A DNA stretch of 49,697 nt from an uncultured Fimbriimonadales bacterium (GTDB lineage Bacteria; Armatimonadota; Fimbriimonadia; Fimbriimonadales; GBS-DC). Below the pieces are notes generated by a model. It was not told where the DNA came from, did no database searches, and was given only the letters and a program-made list of their open reading frames with translations. A program made the position numbers and the translations under genes. Location of the stretch: the NCBI GenBank assembly GCA_937992175.1, contig CALKLF010000011.1, positions 1 through 49,697 of the forward strand, in the 5' to 3' direction. Shown here piece by piece: positions 8,120-15,583 of this stretch. Positions within the stretch are counted from its first letter, which is position 1; each line of letters opens with the position of its first letter.

Positions 8120-9574
8120 TTAACATTCCACCCGCTGGCGCAGCCGCTGGATTCGTTCTTGCAGGCGGGGGTCAGTGCGCAGTCGCTGCTCCGCCTGCTT
8201 GTAGGCGTGCAGGACGGTGGTATGGTCGTTGCGTCCGAGCGCTTCGGCGATGCGCGTCCACGATTCGCCCGTCGCCTCGCGCGCGAGGAACGTCGCAATC
8301 TGTCGCGCCTGCACAACCTCGCCGCGCCGACTGTTGCCCGTCAGTTCCTCCTGTGGCACGCCCAGCTCCTCACACACGATGCGCAGCACACGCTCCAGCG
8401 TGGGCGTCTGCGGCGCGCGGGGCTGCGCGTTCACTAAGTACGCATGGAGCGCCTGCGCCGCCAGCTCCAGCGAGAGCGGCTCGCCCGTGATCGAGCTTTG
8501 CGCAATCAGGCGCGTCAGCACGCCCTCCAGTACCCGAATGTTCGACTGAATCTTATCCGCGATGAACTCGGCGATCCCCAGGGGCAACAGCACACCGTCG
8601 CGCTCCGCCTTGTTCATTAAAATCGCGATGCGCGTCTCCAAGTCGGGTGGCGCAATGTCCGCGCACAGCCCCATCTCGAATCGCGAACGCAGTCGCTCCT
8701 CGACGCCAATCAGGTCGCGTGGGGCTTTGTCGCTGGTCATCACGAGCTGTCGCCCCGCGCCATGGAGCATGTTGAAGATGTGGAAGAACTCCTCCTGCGT
8801 GCGCTCCTTGCCTGCGATGAACTGCACATCGTCCACCAGCCAGAGTTGCACGGGGCGGTAGCGTTCGCGAAACTCATCGGCTTTCTGCTGGCGCGTCGCC
8901 TGCACATAGCTGCGCAGGAACTCTTCGCCGCTAACATAGACCACGCGGGCGTTCGGAATGCGCTGCAGGTACGCCTGTCCAACAGCGTGCAGCAGGTGCG
9001 TTTTGCCCAGTCCCGGCGCGCTGTAGATGAACAGCGGGTTATAGCGGTTGCTTGCGCCCTGTGCGACGGCGAGCGCGGCGGCGTGCGCCAGACGATTGCT
9101 CCTGCCCACCACAAAGGTCTCAAAAGTGAAATTCGGGTTGAACTCAGGAGTCGGATAAGCCAATGACGGCGGCGGGGTCGGCGCAGGCGCGACAACAGCG
9201 GGCGCAGGTTCAGCAGGCTGCGCAGCGTCCTCGCCAATCAGTGCGACAGAGACAGGAAAGCCCAGTTGCTGGCTCAGCAGCTCCTGCAGGTCGCGCTGGT
9301 AGCGCTGCTGAATCCAGTTCCGCCCGAACGCGCTGTCCAGCTGCAGGCGTACCTGATCGCCCTCGATGCCTGCCAGCGTAATCGCTTCCAGGTATCGACG
9401 GCTGGAGAGAGGAACGCGGGGCAGTAACGCCTGAATCACATTACGCCACGCCCGACGCAACCGCGCCGCGTCGACATCCTCTCCAAGCTGCAACTGCTCT
9501 GGCACATAGTCATCCCTGCGCATGGTGGTCATGCGTCCCTGCTCTCGCCTGCGGGGTAGCGTATATATTAGCAT
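8120..9574 (-). CDS. dnaA: Chromosomal replication initiator DnaA
   Basis: This is a protein of about 484 residues with the full DnaA layout: N-terminal domain I, a Pro/Ala-rich linker (AAQPAEPAPAVVAPAP), the AAA+ core and the C-terminal DNA-binding domain. Walker A reads SAPGLGKTH, with Ser-Ala-Pro where GGVG is usual, and Walker B contains WLVDDVQF. The signature helix reads GRNDHTTVLHA. DnaA-ATP opens oriC. ATG 9574 was chosen because AGGAAGGGGGGAG lies directly upstream; TTG 9595 and ATG 9532 are alternatives. dnaN is not adjacent, and no consensus DnaA boxes were seen in the gap to phoU. Confidence 0.95.
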   Translation of the reverse strand: MLIYTLPRRREQGRMTTMRRDDYVPEQLQLGEDVDAARLRRAWRNVIQALLPRVPLSSRRYLEAITLAGIEGDQVRLQLDSAFGRNWIQQRYQRDLQELLSQQLGFPVSVALIGEDAAQPAEPAPAVVAPAPTPPPSLAYPTPEFNPNFTFETFVVGRSNRLAHAAALAVAQGASNRYNPLFIYSAPGLGKTHLLHAVGQAYLQRIPNARVVYVSGEEFLRSYVQATRQQKADEFRERYRPVQLWLVDDVQFIAGKERTQEEFFHIFNMLHGAGRQLVMTSDKAPRDLIGVEERLRSRFEMGLCADIAPPDLETRIAILMNKAERDGVLLPLGIAEFIADKIQSNIRVLEGVLTRLIAQSSITGEPLSLELAAQALHAYLVNAQPRAPQTPTLERVLRIVCEELGVPQEELTGNSRRGEVVQARQIATFLAREATGESWTRIAEALGRNDHTTVLHAYKQAEQRLRTDPRLQERIQRLRQRVEC

Positions 9575-9788
9575 GTCGCTCCCCCCTTCCTGCAAATGTT
9601 AAGGGCAAAGGAAACCTATCAGAAAGCACTCTGCAGCGTTTAAATGACTGACAAGTAAGTCTTTCGCTTTTTTACAAGGATTTCAGCGTTCATTCGCGTT
9701 TTTGCTTGGTCTAATCAATCGGTTGTGGGGGCTACAGACGCCTATACAAGATTTGCCTCTTCTCCCTTTCAAAACCCTCGTGTTCAGG

Positions 9789-9794
9789 TATAAT
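9789..9794 (+). promoter_or_regulatory. Leaderless extended -10 promoter of phoU
   Basis: CAGGTATAAT places TATAAT at 9789-9794, only 8 nt before the ATG at 9803. With normal initiation spacing the transcript would begin at or next to the start codon. No Shine-Dalgarno sequence is present. The 200-bp dnaA-phoU gap otherwise shows no clear DnaA boxes. Confidence 0.6.
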
Positions 9795-9802
9795 AACGCC
9801 CC

Positions 9803-10561
9803 ATGATAACGCGGCAAGCTTTTGACGCAGAACTGCAGGAGCTGGAGACGAAGGTGCTTGCGATGGCAAGCATCGTGGAGGGGATGGTCGCCGATGCGGT
9901 GGAGGCGCTCTGGCGCAACGATATGCACCGCGCTGAGCAGGTACTCAAGCGCGACGACGAGGTCGACCAGATCGATGTGGAGATCGAGTCCAGCTGCCTG
10001 CGCCTGATTGCCCTGCAGCAACCGATGGGCAGCGACCTGCGCATCATCGGGACGATTATGAAGATGATTACCGATATCGAGCGTATCGGCGACTACGCGG
10101 TCGATGTCGCCAAAGCCGCGCGCAAGATTCAGGACGAGCCGCCAGTGGAGCAAATGGTGGACATTCCCCGCCTCGCGAACGCCGCGCGCCGCATGCTGCT
10201 GGAGAGCATCGAGGCGTATGTCAAGCGCGACCTGCAGAAGGTCATCCATGTGTGTCAGCAGGACGACGAGGTGGACGAAATCTACCGACGGATCCGCACG
10301 CAGCTGCAGGAGATTATGCGGGCGCACCCCGAGCAGGTGACGGCGGCGTCATGGCTGCTGCTGACGGCGCACTATCTGGAGCGCATCGCCGACCACGCGA
10401 CGAACATCGCCGAGCGGGTCTGGTTCATGGAGACAGGACGCCTTGAGCAGCTCGCCAAGAAGCACAAGAGCGGCGCGCTGGAGGAGGCGTTCGCCGAAGC
10501 AGCGCAGCACGCCGCCGAAACTCAGACGGGCGAAAACGACACGAATGCTCTCCCTGTCTGA
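9803..10561 (+). CDS. phoU: Phosphate signalling/transport regulator PhoU
   Basis: This 252-residue all-helical protein is made of two PhoU repeats. Each carries the metal-binding E/DxxxD helix: ITDIERIGDYAVD in the first and HYLERIADHATNIAERV in the second. PhoU links the Pst phosphate transporter to the PhoR histidine kinase and dampens phosphate uptake. Neither pst nor phoBR genes are in the window. The C-terminal 30 residues are an Ala/Glu-rich extension. The 3' end overlaps yggS by 17 nt, so the two genes are co-transcribed. Confidence 0.95.
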   Translation: MITRQAFDAELQELETKVLAMASIVEGMVADAVEALWRNDMHRAEQVLKRDDEVDQIDVEIESSCLRLIALQQPMGSDLRIIGTIMKMITDIERIGDYAVDVAKAARKIQDEPPVEQMVDIPRLANAARRMLLESIEAYVKRDLQKVIHVCQQDDEVDEIYRRIRTQLQEIMRAHPEQVTAASWLLLTAHYLERIADHATNIAERVWFMETGRLEQLAKKHKSGALEEAFAEAAQHAAETQTGENDTNALPV

Positions 10562-11219
10562 ACGCTGGCAGGCGTTGCAGGAGCGTATCGCCGCCGCGTG
10601 CGCGCGAGCGCGACGCGACCCTGCCTCGATTGCCATCGTTGCCGTGAGCAAAGGCGTCGCGCCTGAACGAATCGCCGATGCCTATGCGCTCGGACTGCGC
10701 GATTTCGGCGAAAACTACTGGCAAGAGGCGCGCACCAAACTGGACGCGCTCCCCCACGATATACGGTGGCACTTTATCGGGCATCTCCAAACCAATAAGG
10801 TCAAATATGTTGTGGGGCGGTTTGCATTAATACAAGTGGTAGATAGGGTATCCTTACTGCAGGAGATTCAGCGCGTGGCGATTCGCAAAGAGGTTGTGCA
10901 ACCCGTGCTGATTGAAGTGCGCCTTGCAGAGGTCGCAGGCAGGGCGGGCGTCGCGCTGGAGGCGGCGCATGCGCTCATCGAGGAGACGCTGAAAACGCCC
11001 AGCGTCGCCTTACATGGGCTGATGGGCGTCGCGCCCTACACGGGCGATGAACGCGCTATCCGCGCGACGTTCCAGAGCCTGCGCCGCCTGTACGAGCAGT
11101 TGCCCGCGCCGAATCGAAAATGGCTCTCGATGGGCATGAGCCACGACTTCGAGATTGCCATCGAAGAGGGCAGCACGATGCTGCGTCTCGGAACCGCGCT
11201 CTTTGGCGAGCGTTCGTAG
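10545..11219 (+). CDS. yggS: YggS family pyridoxal 5'-phosphate homeostasis protein
   Basis: This 224-residue PLP-binding TIM-barrel protein has no known catalysis; the family buffers PLP and affects amino-acid metabolism. The cofactor lysine lies in VAVSKGV (about residue 32). Family motifs GENYWQEA, WHFIGHLQTNK and SMGMSHDFEIAIEEGST are all present. The start at 10545 fits the family length and overlaps phoU. It precedes sepF, and a yggS-sepF order is common across Gram-positive bacteria and Cyanobacteria. A palindromic repeat begins immediately after its stop codon. Confidence 0.95.
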   Translation: MLSLSERWQALQERIAAACARARRDPASIAIVAVSKGVAPERIADAYALGLRDFGENYWQEARTKLDALPHDIRWHFIGHLQTNKVKYVVGRFALIQVVDRVSLLQEIQRVAIRKEVVQPVLIEVRLAEVAGRAGVALEAAHALIEETLKTPSVALHGLMGVAPYTGDERAIRATFQSLRRLYEQLPAPNRKWLSMGMSHDFEIAIEEGSTMLRLGTALFGERS

Positions 11220-11270
11220 CACGGGCGTCCTCGCCCGTGTGCGAACTTTGCTGGAGCGAGACGCTCAAGC
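11219..11270. repeat. Two modular hairpins after yggS
   Basis: Hairpin one has arms GCACGGGC / GCCCGTGT around GTCCTC (11219-11240). Hairpin two has arms related to GCTTGAGC around GAGAC (about 11250-11270). They fill most of the yggS-sepF gap. The sepF Shine-Dalgarno GGGAGG follows at about 11280. Confidence 0.7.
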
Positions 11271-11292
11271 CACTGGACAGGGAGGTTGAACT

Positions 11293-11712
11293 ATGAGCCA
11301 CTACTACGAGGAGATGGAGGAACAGTACGAGGACAGACAGACCCTGTGGACGCGCCTGCGTTCACTGGTGGGGCTAACCCGCGAACAGGAGGACGAGAGC
11401 GACGCCATCCCCGCTGCTGCCACGAACATCCGCTATCGCCGGTTCCATGCTTACCATATATGCATCCGGAAGGAGGTGCATAGCCTTGAAGACGCGCGGA
11501 TCGCCGCGGACGGGCTGAAAGAGGGCGTTCAGCAGATCATCAACCTGGCGTCCACCCCTCAGGGTGTGCGTGAGCGCGTGATTGACTTCCTTAACGGTGT
11601 GGTTTACGCGATTGAGGGCTGTGTGGAGCGCGTGAGCGAGCATGTGTTCGTCTACGCGCCGCCACAGGCAATTATCGACGCGCCTGATACCGCACGCTCA
11701 GAACGCGCCTGA
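11293..11712 (+). CDS. sepF: Cell division protein SepF
   Basis: This 139-residue protein has an acidic N-terminal segment that could be the membrane-binding helix, an Ala-rich linker, and a C-terminal DUF552 core (about residues 60-130) containing VHSLEDARIAADGLKEG and RVIDFLNGVVYAIEG. SepF anchors FtsZ to the membrane and remodels the Z ring. It occurs in lineages such as Firmicutes, Actinobacteria, Cyanobacteria and Armatimonadota. GGGAGGTTGAACT precedes the ATG. The N-terminal amphipathic helix is less obvious than usual. Confidence 0.93.
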   Translation: MSHYYEEMEEQYEDRQTLWTRLRSLVGLTREQEDESDAIPAAATNIRYRRFHAYHICIRKEVHSLEDARIAADGLKEGVQQIINLASTPQGVRERVIDFLNGVVYAIEGCVERVSEHVFVYAPPQAIIDAPDTARSERA

Positions 11713-11788
11713 GGACGCGCTCTGGTGACAAGTCAGACCGCAAGCGCGAGCCTGGCTTCTCGGTAGTGTCAGTGTGGCATACCCCCCC

Positions 11789-11818
11789 TTGATATTTAGC
11801 CACGCTAAAGGGTATATT
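11789..11818 (+). promoter_or_regulatory. feo promoter with a palindromic operator in the spacer
   Basis: A -35 box TTGATA (11789-11794) and a -10 box TATATT (11813-11818) are 18 bp apart. The spacer begins with a perfect 15-bp palindrome TTTAGCCACGCTAAA (11795-11809). A repressor bound there would exclude RNA polymerase. The half-site TTTAGC resembles DtxR/MntR-family boxes, so iron-dependent repression is likely but inferred. The -10 lies 8 nt from the feoB ATG, so the mRNA is probably leaderless. Confidence 0.7.
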
Positions 11819-11826
11819 TATGGAAA

Positions 11827-12396
11827 ATGGCGACTGCTACCGCTGTTGAGGAGCCGATGCGCAGGCAAACGCGCGCGAAACCGACCGTACTGATTGTGGG
11901 CAACCCGAATGTGGGCAAGAGCGTGCTGTTCCATAAACTCACAGGACGCTATGTGACGGTTTCGAACTATCCAGGCACAACGGTCGAGATTGCGCGTGGG
12001 CTGATGCGCTATCGCGGACACGAATTTGTGATTATCGATTCGCCGGGCATGTATTCGCTTTCGCCGATTACCGACGAGGAGCGCGTAGCGCGGCGCATCC
12101 TGCTGCGTGACCGTCCCGACCTGGTGTTGCATGTGATCGACGCGAAGAATCTGGCGCGCACCCTGCCCCTGACGGCGCAATTGATGGAGACCGGCGCGCC
12201 CGTGGTCGTTGTGCTGAACATGATGGACGAGCTGGAGCGCGCTGGGCTGAGCATCCAGATCGACGCGCTGGCGCAGCAGCTCGGCGCGCCCGTGTTGCCG
12301 ACGGTCTGCCTTTCGGGGCAGGGCGTCGACACCGTGAAGGAGCTGATTTATGAGCGTCTCGCCGCCCCCCACGCCGACCTACCCGCCCGCGATTGA
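11827..12396 (+). CDS. feoB: Ferrous iron transporter FeoB, stand-alone GTPase domain
   Basis: This 189-residue protein is the G-domain of FeoB as a separate polypeptide. G1 is GNPNVGKS, G2 lies in SNYPGTTVE, G3 is DSPGMYS, G4 is NMMD and G5 is in VCLSGQ. In normal FeoB this domain and a GDI helical domain are fused to the membrane channel. Here the frame ends after the G domain and overlaps the next gene by 47 nt. That gene starts with the helical GDI-like part and continues into the permease. The gene is intact rather than broken, so the split looks functional. Confidence 0.93.
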   Translation: MATATAVEEPMRRQTRAKPTVLIVGNPNVGKSVLFHKLTGRYVTVSNYPGTTVEIARGLMRYRGHEFVIIDSPGMYSLSPITDEERVARRILLRDRPDLVLHVIDAKNLARTLPLTAQLMETGAPVVVVLNMMDELERAGLSIQIDALAQQLGAPVLPTVCLSGQGVDTVKELIYERLAAPHADLPARD

Positions 12397-13816
12397 ACAC
12401 GCCGTCGCGCACATCAGCGACCTGCTGCGCGGCGACTACGCGCTCAGTCCTCGCACCATCGCGCTGCTCCTTTTGCAGGACGACCCCGAAATCTGGGACG
12501 AGGTCGAGGCGCAGGAGAGCGCAGGCACGCTGGAGCGCATCCGCACGCTGAAAACGGAGCTGGAAAAGGCGGGCGAGACGCCGCTCGCTTGGCAGATTGA
12601 GCATCAACGCCAGCTCTGGAGCCAGCAAATCGCCGCGCAGGTCACTCAGGCGACCCGCCCCGCGCGCCCCCACACCCTCGCCGACTGGATTGGATGGCTC
12701 TGTATGAACCCGTGGACGGGGTTCCCCATCCTCGTGCTCGTACTTTACTTCGGACTGTATCAGTTCGTGGGCGTGTTCGGCGCGGGAACCGTCGTCGGGC
12801 TGATCGAAGAGAACCTGTTCGGCGAGTATATCAACCCCTTCGTGGAGAACCTCGTGCGCTCGATTGTGCCCTGGCAGGCGATTCAGGAGTTGCTGGTGGG
12901 CGAATATGGGGTGTGGACGCTGGGCATGACCTACGCGATTGCGCTGATCCTGCCGATTGTGACCTTCTTCTTTCTGGTGTTCGCGCTGCTGGAGGACACG
13001 GGCTATCTGCCGCGCCTGGCGATGCTGATTGACCGCGCGTTCAAGGCGCTGGGGTTGAACGGGCGCGCGGTCATCCCGATGGTGCTGGGCTTCGGATGCG
13101 ACACAATGGCGACGGTGGTCACGCGCGTGCTGGAGACCCGCCGCGAACGCATCATCACGACGCTGCTGTTGACGCTGACCATCCCCTGCTCGGCGCAGCT
13201 GGGCGTGGTCCTCGCGCTCCTCTCGGCGTATCCACTGGGGCTGGCAATCTGGGCGGGGGTGATTGCGCTGGTCTTTCTGGTTTCGGGCTGGCTGGCGGCG
13301 CAGGTGTTGCCCGGACGCACGACGCCGTTCTATATGGAGATTCCCCCGATGCGCCTGCCGAGCCTGTCGAATGTGTTGCTGAAGACCCTTGCGCGATTGC
13401 AGTGGTACTTTCTGGAGGTGTTGCCCCTGTTCCTGATTGCGAGCATGCTCATCTGGGTGGGGCAGCTGACGGGGCTGTTTGACCTGGCGTTGCGCGCCCT
13501 GACGCCGCTGACGCAGTTGCTGAGCCTGCCCGCGCAGACGAGCGTGGCGTTCCTGTTCGGCTTCTTCCGACGCGACTACGGCGCGGCGGGGCTGTATGAT
13601 CTGCACGAGAAGGGCTTGCTCACAGGCAACGATATGCTCATTACGGCGGTGGTGCTGACGCTGTTTGTGCCCTGTGTGGCGCAGTTTCTGATTACAATTA
13701 AAGAACGGGGCTGGAAGATCGCGCTGGCGATGTTCGTGATTGCGATGACCGTCGCGTTTGGCGTTGGGTTCCTGCTGAGCCAGGCGTTGGGCGCGTTGGA
13801 GGTGCAGGTCGGATGA
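12350..13816 (+). CDS. feoB: Ferrous iron transporter FeoB, GDI-like and membrane domains
   Basis: This 488-residue protein begins with about 110 soluble helical residues (GDI-like) followed by two Gate domains with about 9-10 transmembrane helices. The first Gate motif reads GFGCDTMAT, where canonical FeoB has GFGCNVPA. The IPCSAQLG segment is typical of FeoB, and the second Gate reads FFRRDYGAAG. These variants fit a non-classical split FeoB subgroup. It acts with the preceding GTPase subunit to import Fe2+ across the inner membrane. The start lies inside the feoB GTPase frame (+1), and the stop overlaps the zinc-ribbon gene. Confidence 0.92.
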   Translation: MSVSPPPTPTYPPAIEHAVAHISDLLRGDYALSPRTIALLLLQDDPEIWDEVEAQESAGTLERIRTLKTELEKAGETPLAWQIEHQRQLWSQQIAAQVTQATRPARPHTLADWIGWLCMNPWTGFPILVLVLYFGLYQFVGVFGAGTVVGLIEENLFGEYINPFVENLVRSIVPWQAIQELLVGEYGVWTLGMTYAIALILPIVTFFFLVFALLEDTGYLPRLAMLIDRAFKALGLNGRAVIPMVLGFGCDTMATVVTRVLETRRERIITTLLLTLTIPCSAQLGVVLALLSAYPLGLAIWAGVIALVFLVSGWLAAQVLPGRTTPFYMEIPPMRLPSLSNVLLKTLARLQWYFLEVLPLFLIASMLIWVGQLTGLFDLALRALTPLTQLLSLPAQTSVAFLFGFFRRDYGAAGLYDLHEKGLLTGNDMLITAVVLTLFVPCVAQFLITIKERGWKIALAMFVIAMTVAFGVGFLLSQALGALEVQVG

Positions 13817-14019
13817 GGTGCAGTTTTTGCGGGCATGAGTTGACGGATGCGGGCATCGAGAAAGCCTGTCGGGGGTGCGCGGCGTTTGGGGGCTGCCGAC
13901 TGGTGAAGTGCCCGCGTTGTGGCTACGAGCAACCGCAGGAGCCAAGATGGATACGGAGCATCGTGGATTGGGCGCGGCGGAGGCGGCAGGGGAGAGCGCA
14001 GGACGCGCCCTCCCGTTGA
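13813..14019 (+). CDS. Small zinc-ribbon protein of the feo operon
   Basis: This 68-residue protein carries two metal-binding clusters: CSFCGHEL and CRGCAAFGGCRLVKCPRCGYE. That gives seven cysteines in CxxC and CxxC-x5-C patterns, followed by a basic tail. A similar cysteine-rich protein often accompanies split FeoB genes in anaerobes and thermophiles. It may sense iron or redox state or bridge FeoB and FeoA, like FeoC, but its function is unknown. It overlaps feoB by 4 nt and feoA by 73 nt, so it is tightly embedded in the operon. Confidence 0.8.
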   Translation: MRCSFCGHELTDAGIEKACRGCAAFGGCRLVKCPRCGYEQPQEPRWIRSIVDWARRRRQGRAQDAPSR

Positions 14020-14228
14020 CGCAGCTGCCGACTGGCGCACAGGCGCGCATCGTCCGGGTCGTCCATGACCACGATGGGCACTGGCGCAAGTTGAGCGCGC
14101 TGGGCGTCACGCCCGGTGCGACGCTCTACCTGCAACAACGATTCCCGACCTACGCCGTTCGGATCGGCATGTCCACCATTGCTGTGGACGCGCTGCTGGC
14201 GTGCCTGATTTATGTTGAGCCTCTATAA
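13947..14228 (+). CDS. feoA: Ferrous iron transport protein FeoA
   Basis: This 93-residue protein has an SH3-like FeoA domain at about residues 20-92: LTQLPTGAQARIVRV, then LSALGVTPGATLYLQQR and VRIGMSTIAVDALLA. FeoA is a cytosolic partner that supports FeoB-mediated Fe2+ uptake. It starts inside the zinc-ribbon gene in another frame, and feoA is last here whereas it usually comes first. The N-terminal 20 residues are extra compared with a minimal FeoA. A repeat cluster begins just after the stop. Confidence 0.88.
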   Translation: MDTEHRGLGAAEAAGESAGRALPLTQLPTGAQARIVRVVHDHDGHWRKLSALGVTPGATLYLQQRFPTYAVRIGMSTIAVDALLACLIYVEPL

Positions 14229-14234
14229 CCCGCG

Positions 14235-14376
14235 GCTTGAGCGTCCCCGCTCAAGCGCAGGTAGCTCCGACACGGGCGAGACGCCCGTGCAGCAGGCGTG
14301 GCTTGAACATCGGCTGCGCACGGGCGTCCCGCCCGTGCTACAGGCACGCCTGCACGGACAAGATGTCCGTGCTACA
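14235..14376. repeat. Cluster of four modular hairpins downstream of feoA
   Basis: Going right: arms GCTTGAGC around GTCCCC (14235-14256); an ACGGGC-armed hairpin around GAGAC (about 14268-14291); GCACGGGC around GTCCC (about 14318-14340); and GCACGGAC around AAGAT (about 14351-14372). The feo operon ends at 14228, and the 29-residue gene on the minus strand ends at 14378, so the cluster lies between convergent genes and may block read-through. Confidence 0.75.
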
Positions 14377-14377
14377 A

Positions 14378-14467
14378 TCACCAAACTTCATCGAGCGCGT
14401 CGCGCAACAGGCTGTACGCTCCCACGATACAGGCGACCGCGAGCGCAAGGGCTATGGCTGAAAGCAT
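14378..14467 (-). CDS. 29-residue predicted membrane peptide
   Basis: A short frame of 29 codons begins at ATG 14467, directly behind GGGGAGGTG, an almost perfect ribosome site 6 nt away. The peptide begins MLSAIALALAVACIVGAYSL and ends LRDALDEVW: one strongly hydrophobic helix (residues 2-20) and a short charged tail. Size and topology resemble small accessory subunits such as KdpF, but no partner gene is near and it is not recognised. It stands alone between convergent feoA and the minus-strand pseudopilin gene, which is upstream of it. Coding is inferred from the ribosome site and the helix. Confidence 0.55.
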   Translation of the reverse strand: MLSAIALALAVACIVGAYSLLRDALDEVW

Positions 14468-14561
14468 CGATTCACCTCCCCTTCTGGGCTACTGAATCGA
14501 TTATGCCGTCTGTAGGGCGTCTATTTTATGGTGAAGTTGCGGGATTAGCCCATTTTTAAGT

Positions 14562-14619
14562 CGTCGGCGGGACGCCGACGCTACGAGCGTGTTCGCGTAG
14601 CGTCGGCGGGACACCGACG
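14562..14619. repeat. Pair of CGTCGGC / GGGAC hairpins
   Basis: Hairpin one: CGTCGGC, loop GGGAC, GCCGACG (14562-14580). Hairpin two: CGTCGGC, GGGAC, ACCGACG (14601-14619). The loop is the same GGGAC/GTCCC as in the other hairpin families of this window. They lie upstream of the small peptide gene and downstream of the pseudopilin gene. Confidence 0.7.
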
Positions 14620-14648
14620 ATTCGTGCTACTTGAAACCCCAACCGGTA

Positions 14649-15494
14649 TTAGTCCCACTTCTCCCACAAATCGGGGCGCTGGGTGCGCGTATATTCCACT
14701 GAGGAGCAGAAAGTGTTATTGTTGCGCTCGCACTCGCGCTCAGGCAGCCCATACAGCGCCTCAAACGGCGTGGCTTTGGTGTGCCCGTCTGCGTAGGTCA
14801 CCGTAACTTGCCCCTGATGCCGCCCGTGCGGACGCTGATGGAATCCTGGAGGGAATCCTGGCGGCGTGTTGAAGCCGTAGTGTTGCCATTCCGTGCGCAG
14901 GAACGGGGAGTGAACCACATTCATATGGAATCCGAACTGGTCGTACAGCGGTCGGCTGCCCGTACCCGACGGCACGCCGTCCATCACCATCACATGGTTC
15001 GCAGGCGCGGAGAGCTGGGCAAGCGTTTTGCTTGGAGGATAGACCTGTGGCGGGAAGGAGCAGCCCGCCGAGAACCCCATCGGCGAGGGATACGCCGCGC
15101 CGTAGCCGATGCGCCCCTCACAGAGTAAACGACGACTCGTCGCGGAGTTCGGATCCGAAAGCGGCTTCGCGTTCGGACAACGCGAGTAGAGATTGTCGCG
15201 CGAGTAGGGTTGCAGCCAGTAGAGGTAGCCGATGGAGGTGCAACTCGTATACCCGCCGCCGCAAAAGCCAGGCGGCGGAATCAGCTGGTTCTCCGCCAGC
15301 GGGAAGGTCTCGTCATAATCCTGCACATACATCATCGCGGCGATGCCAATCTGTTTATTCTGGCTCAGACACTGCGTTTGACGCGCTTTCTCACGCGCTT
15401 GCGCGAACACAGGGAACAGAATCGCCGCCAGGATCGCAATAATTGCGATTACTACGAGCAACTCAATCAAGGTAAAACCGCGTCGTTTCGTCAT
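14649..15494 (-). CDS. DUF1559-family pseudopilin (N-terminal methylation motif, H-X9-DG)
   Basis: This 281-residue protein has a type IV prepilin leader: MTKRRG then [18 protein letters not shown], cleaved after Gly6 by the prepilin peptidase, with the mature Phe N-methylated. The C-terminal [12 protein letters not shown] gives the H-X9-DG motif of DUF1559 proteins, which are abundant in Armatimonadota and Planctomycetota. It is probably a minor pilin or secretion pseudopilin, located at the surface or periplasm. A GGTATAAT promoter (15512-15517) lies 17 nt before the ATG, with only a weak GGTGAT ribosome site. Confidence 0.93.
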   Translation of the reverse strand: MTKRRGFTLIELLVVIAIIAILAAILFPVFAQAREKARQTQCLSQNKQIGIAAMMYVQDYDETFPLAENQLIPPPGFCGGGYTSCTSIGYLYWLQPYSRDNLYSRCPNAKPLSDPNSATSRRLLCEGRIGYGAAYPSPMGFSAGCSFPPQVYPPSKTLAQLSAPANHVMVMDGVPSGTGSRPLYDQFGFHMNVVHSPFLRTEWQHYGFNTPPGFPPGFHQRPHGRHQGQVTVTYADGHTKATPFEALYGLPERECERNNNTFCSSVEYTRTQRPDLWEKWD

Positions 15495-15583
15495 CGTCGA
15501 TCACCACTGCAATTATACCTTAGATTTATAGGGTTAAGCGACGAGTTCGCCTGAAAGGATGGGCGGCGCGATAGCCACACGCC

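Noticed and set aside
9600-9802. oriC between dnaA and phoU
   Set aside because: No copies of the TTATCCACA-type DnaA box and no AT-rich repeats were seen in the gap.
12068-14110. A 680-codon open frame on the minus strand opposite feoB
   Set aside because: Antisense to genes with clear FeoB/FeoA motifs; composition is Arg/Gln/His-rich, typical of GC-rich shadow frames, with no family motif.
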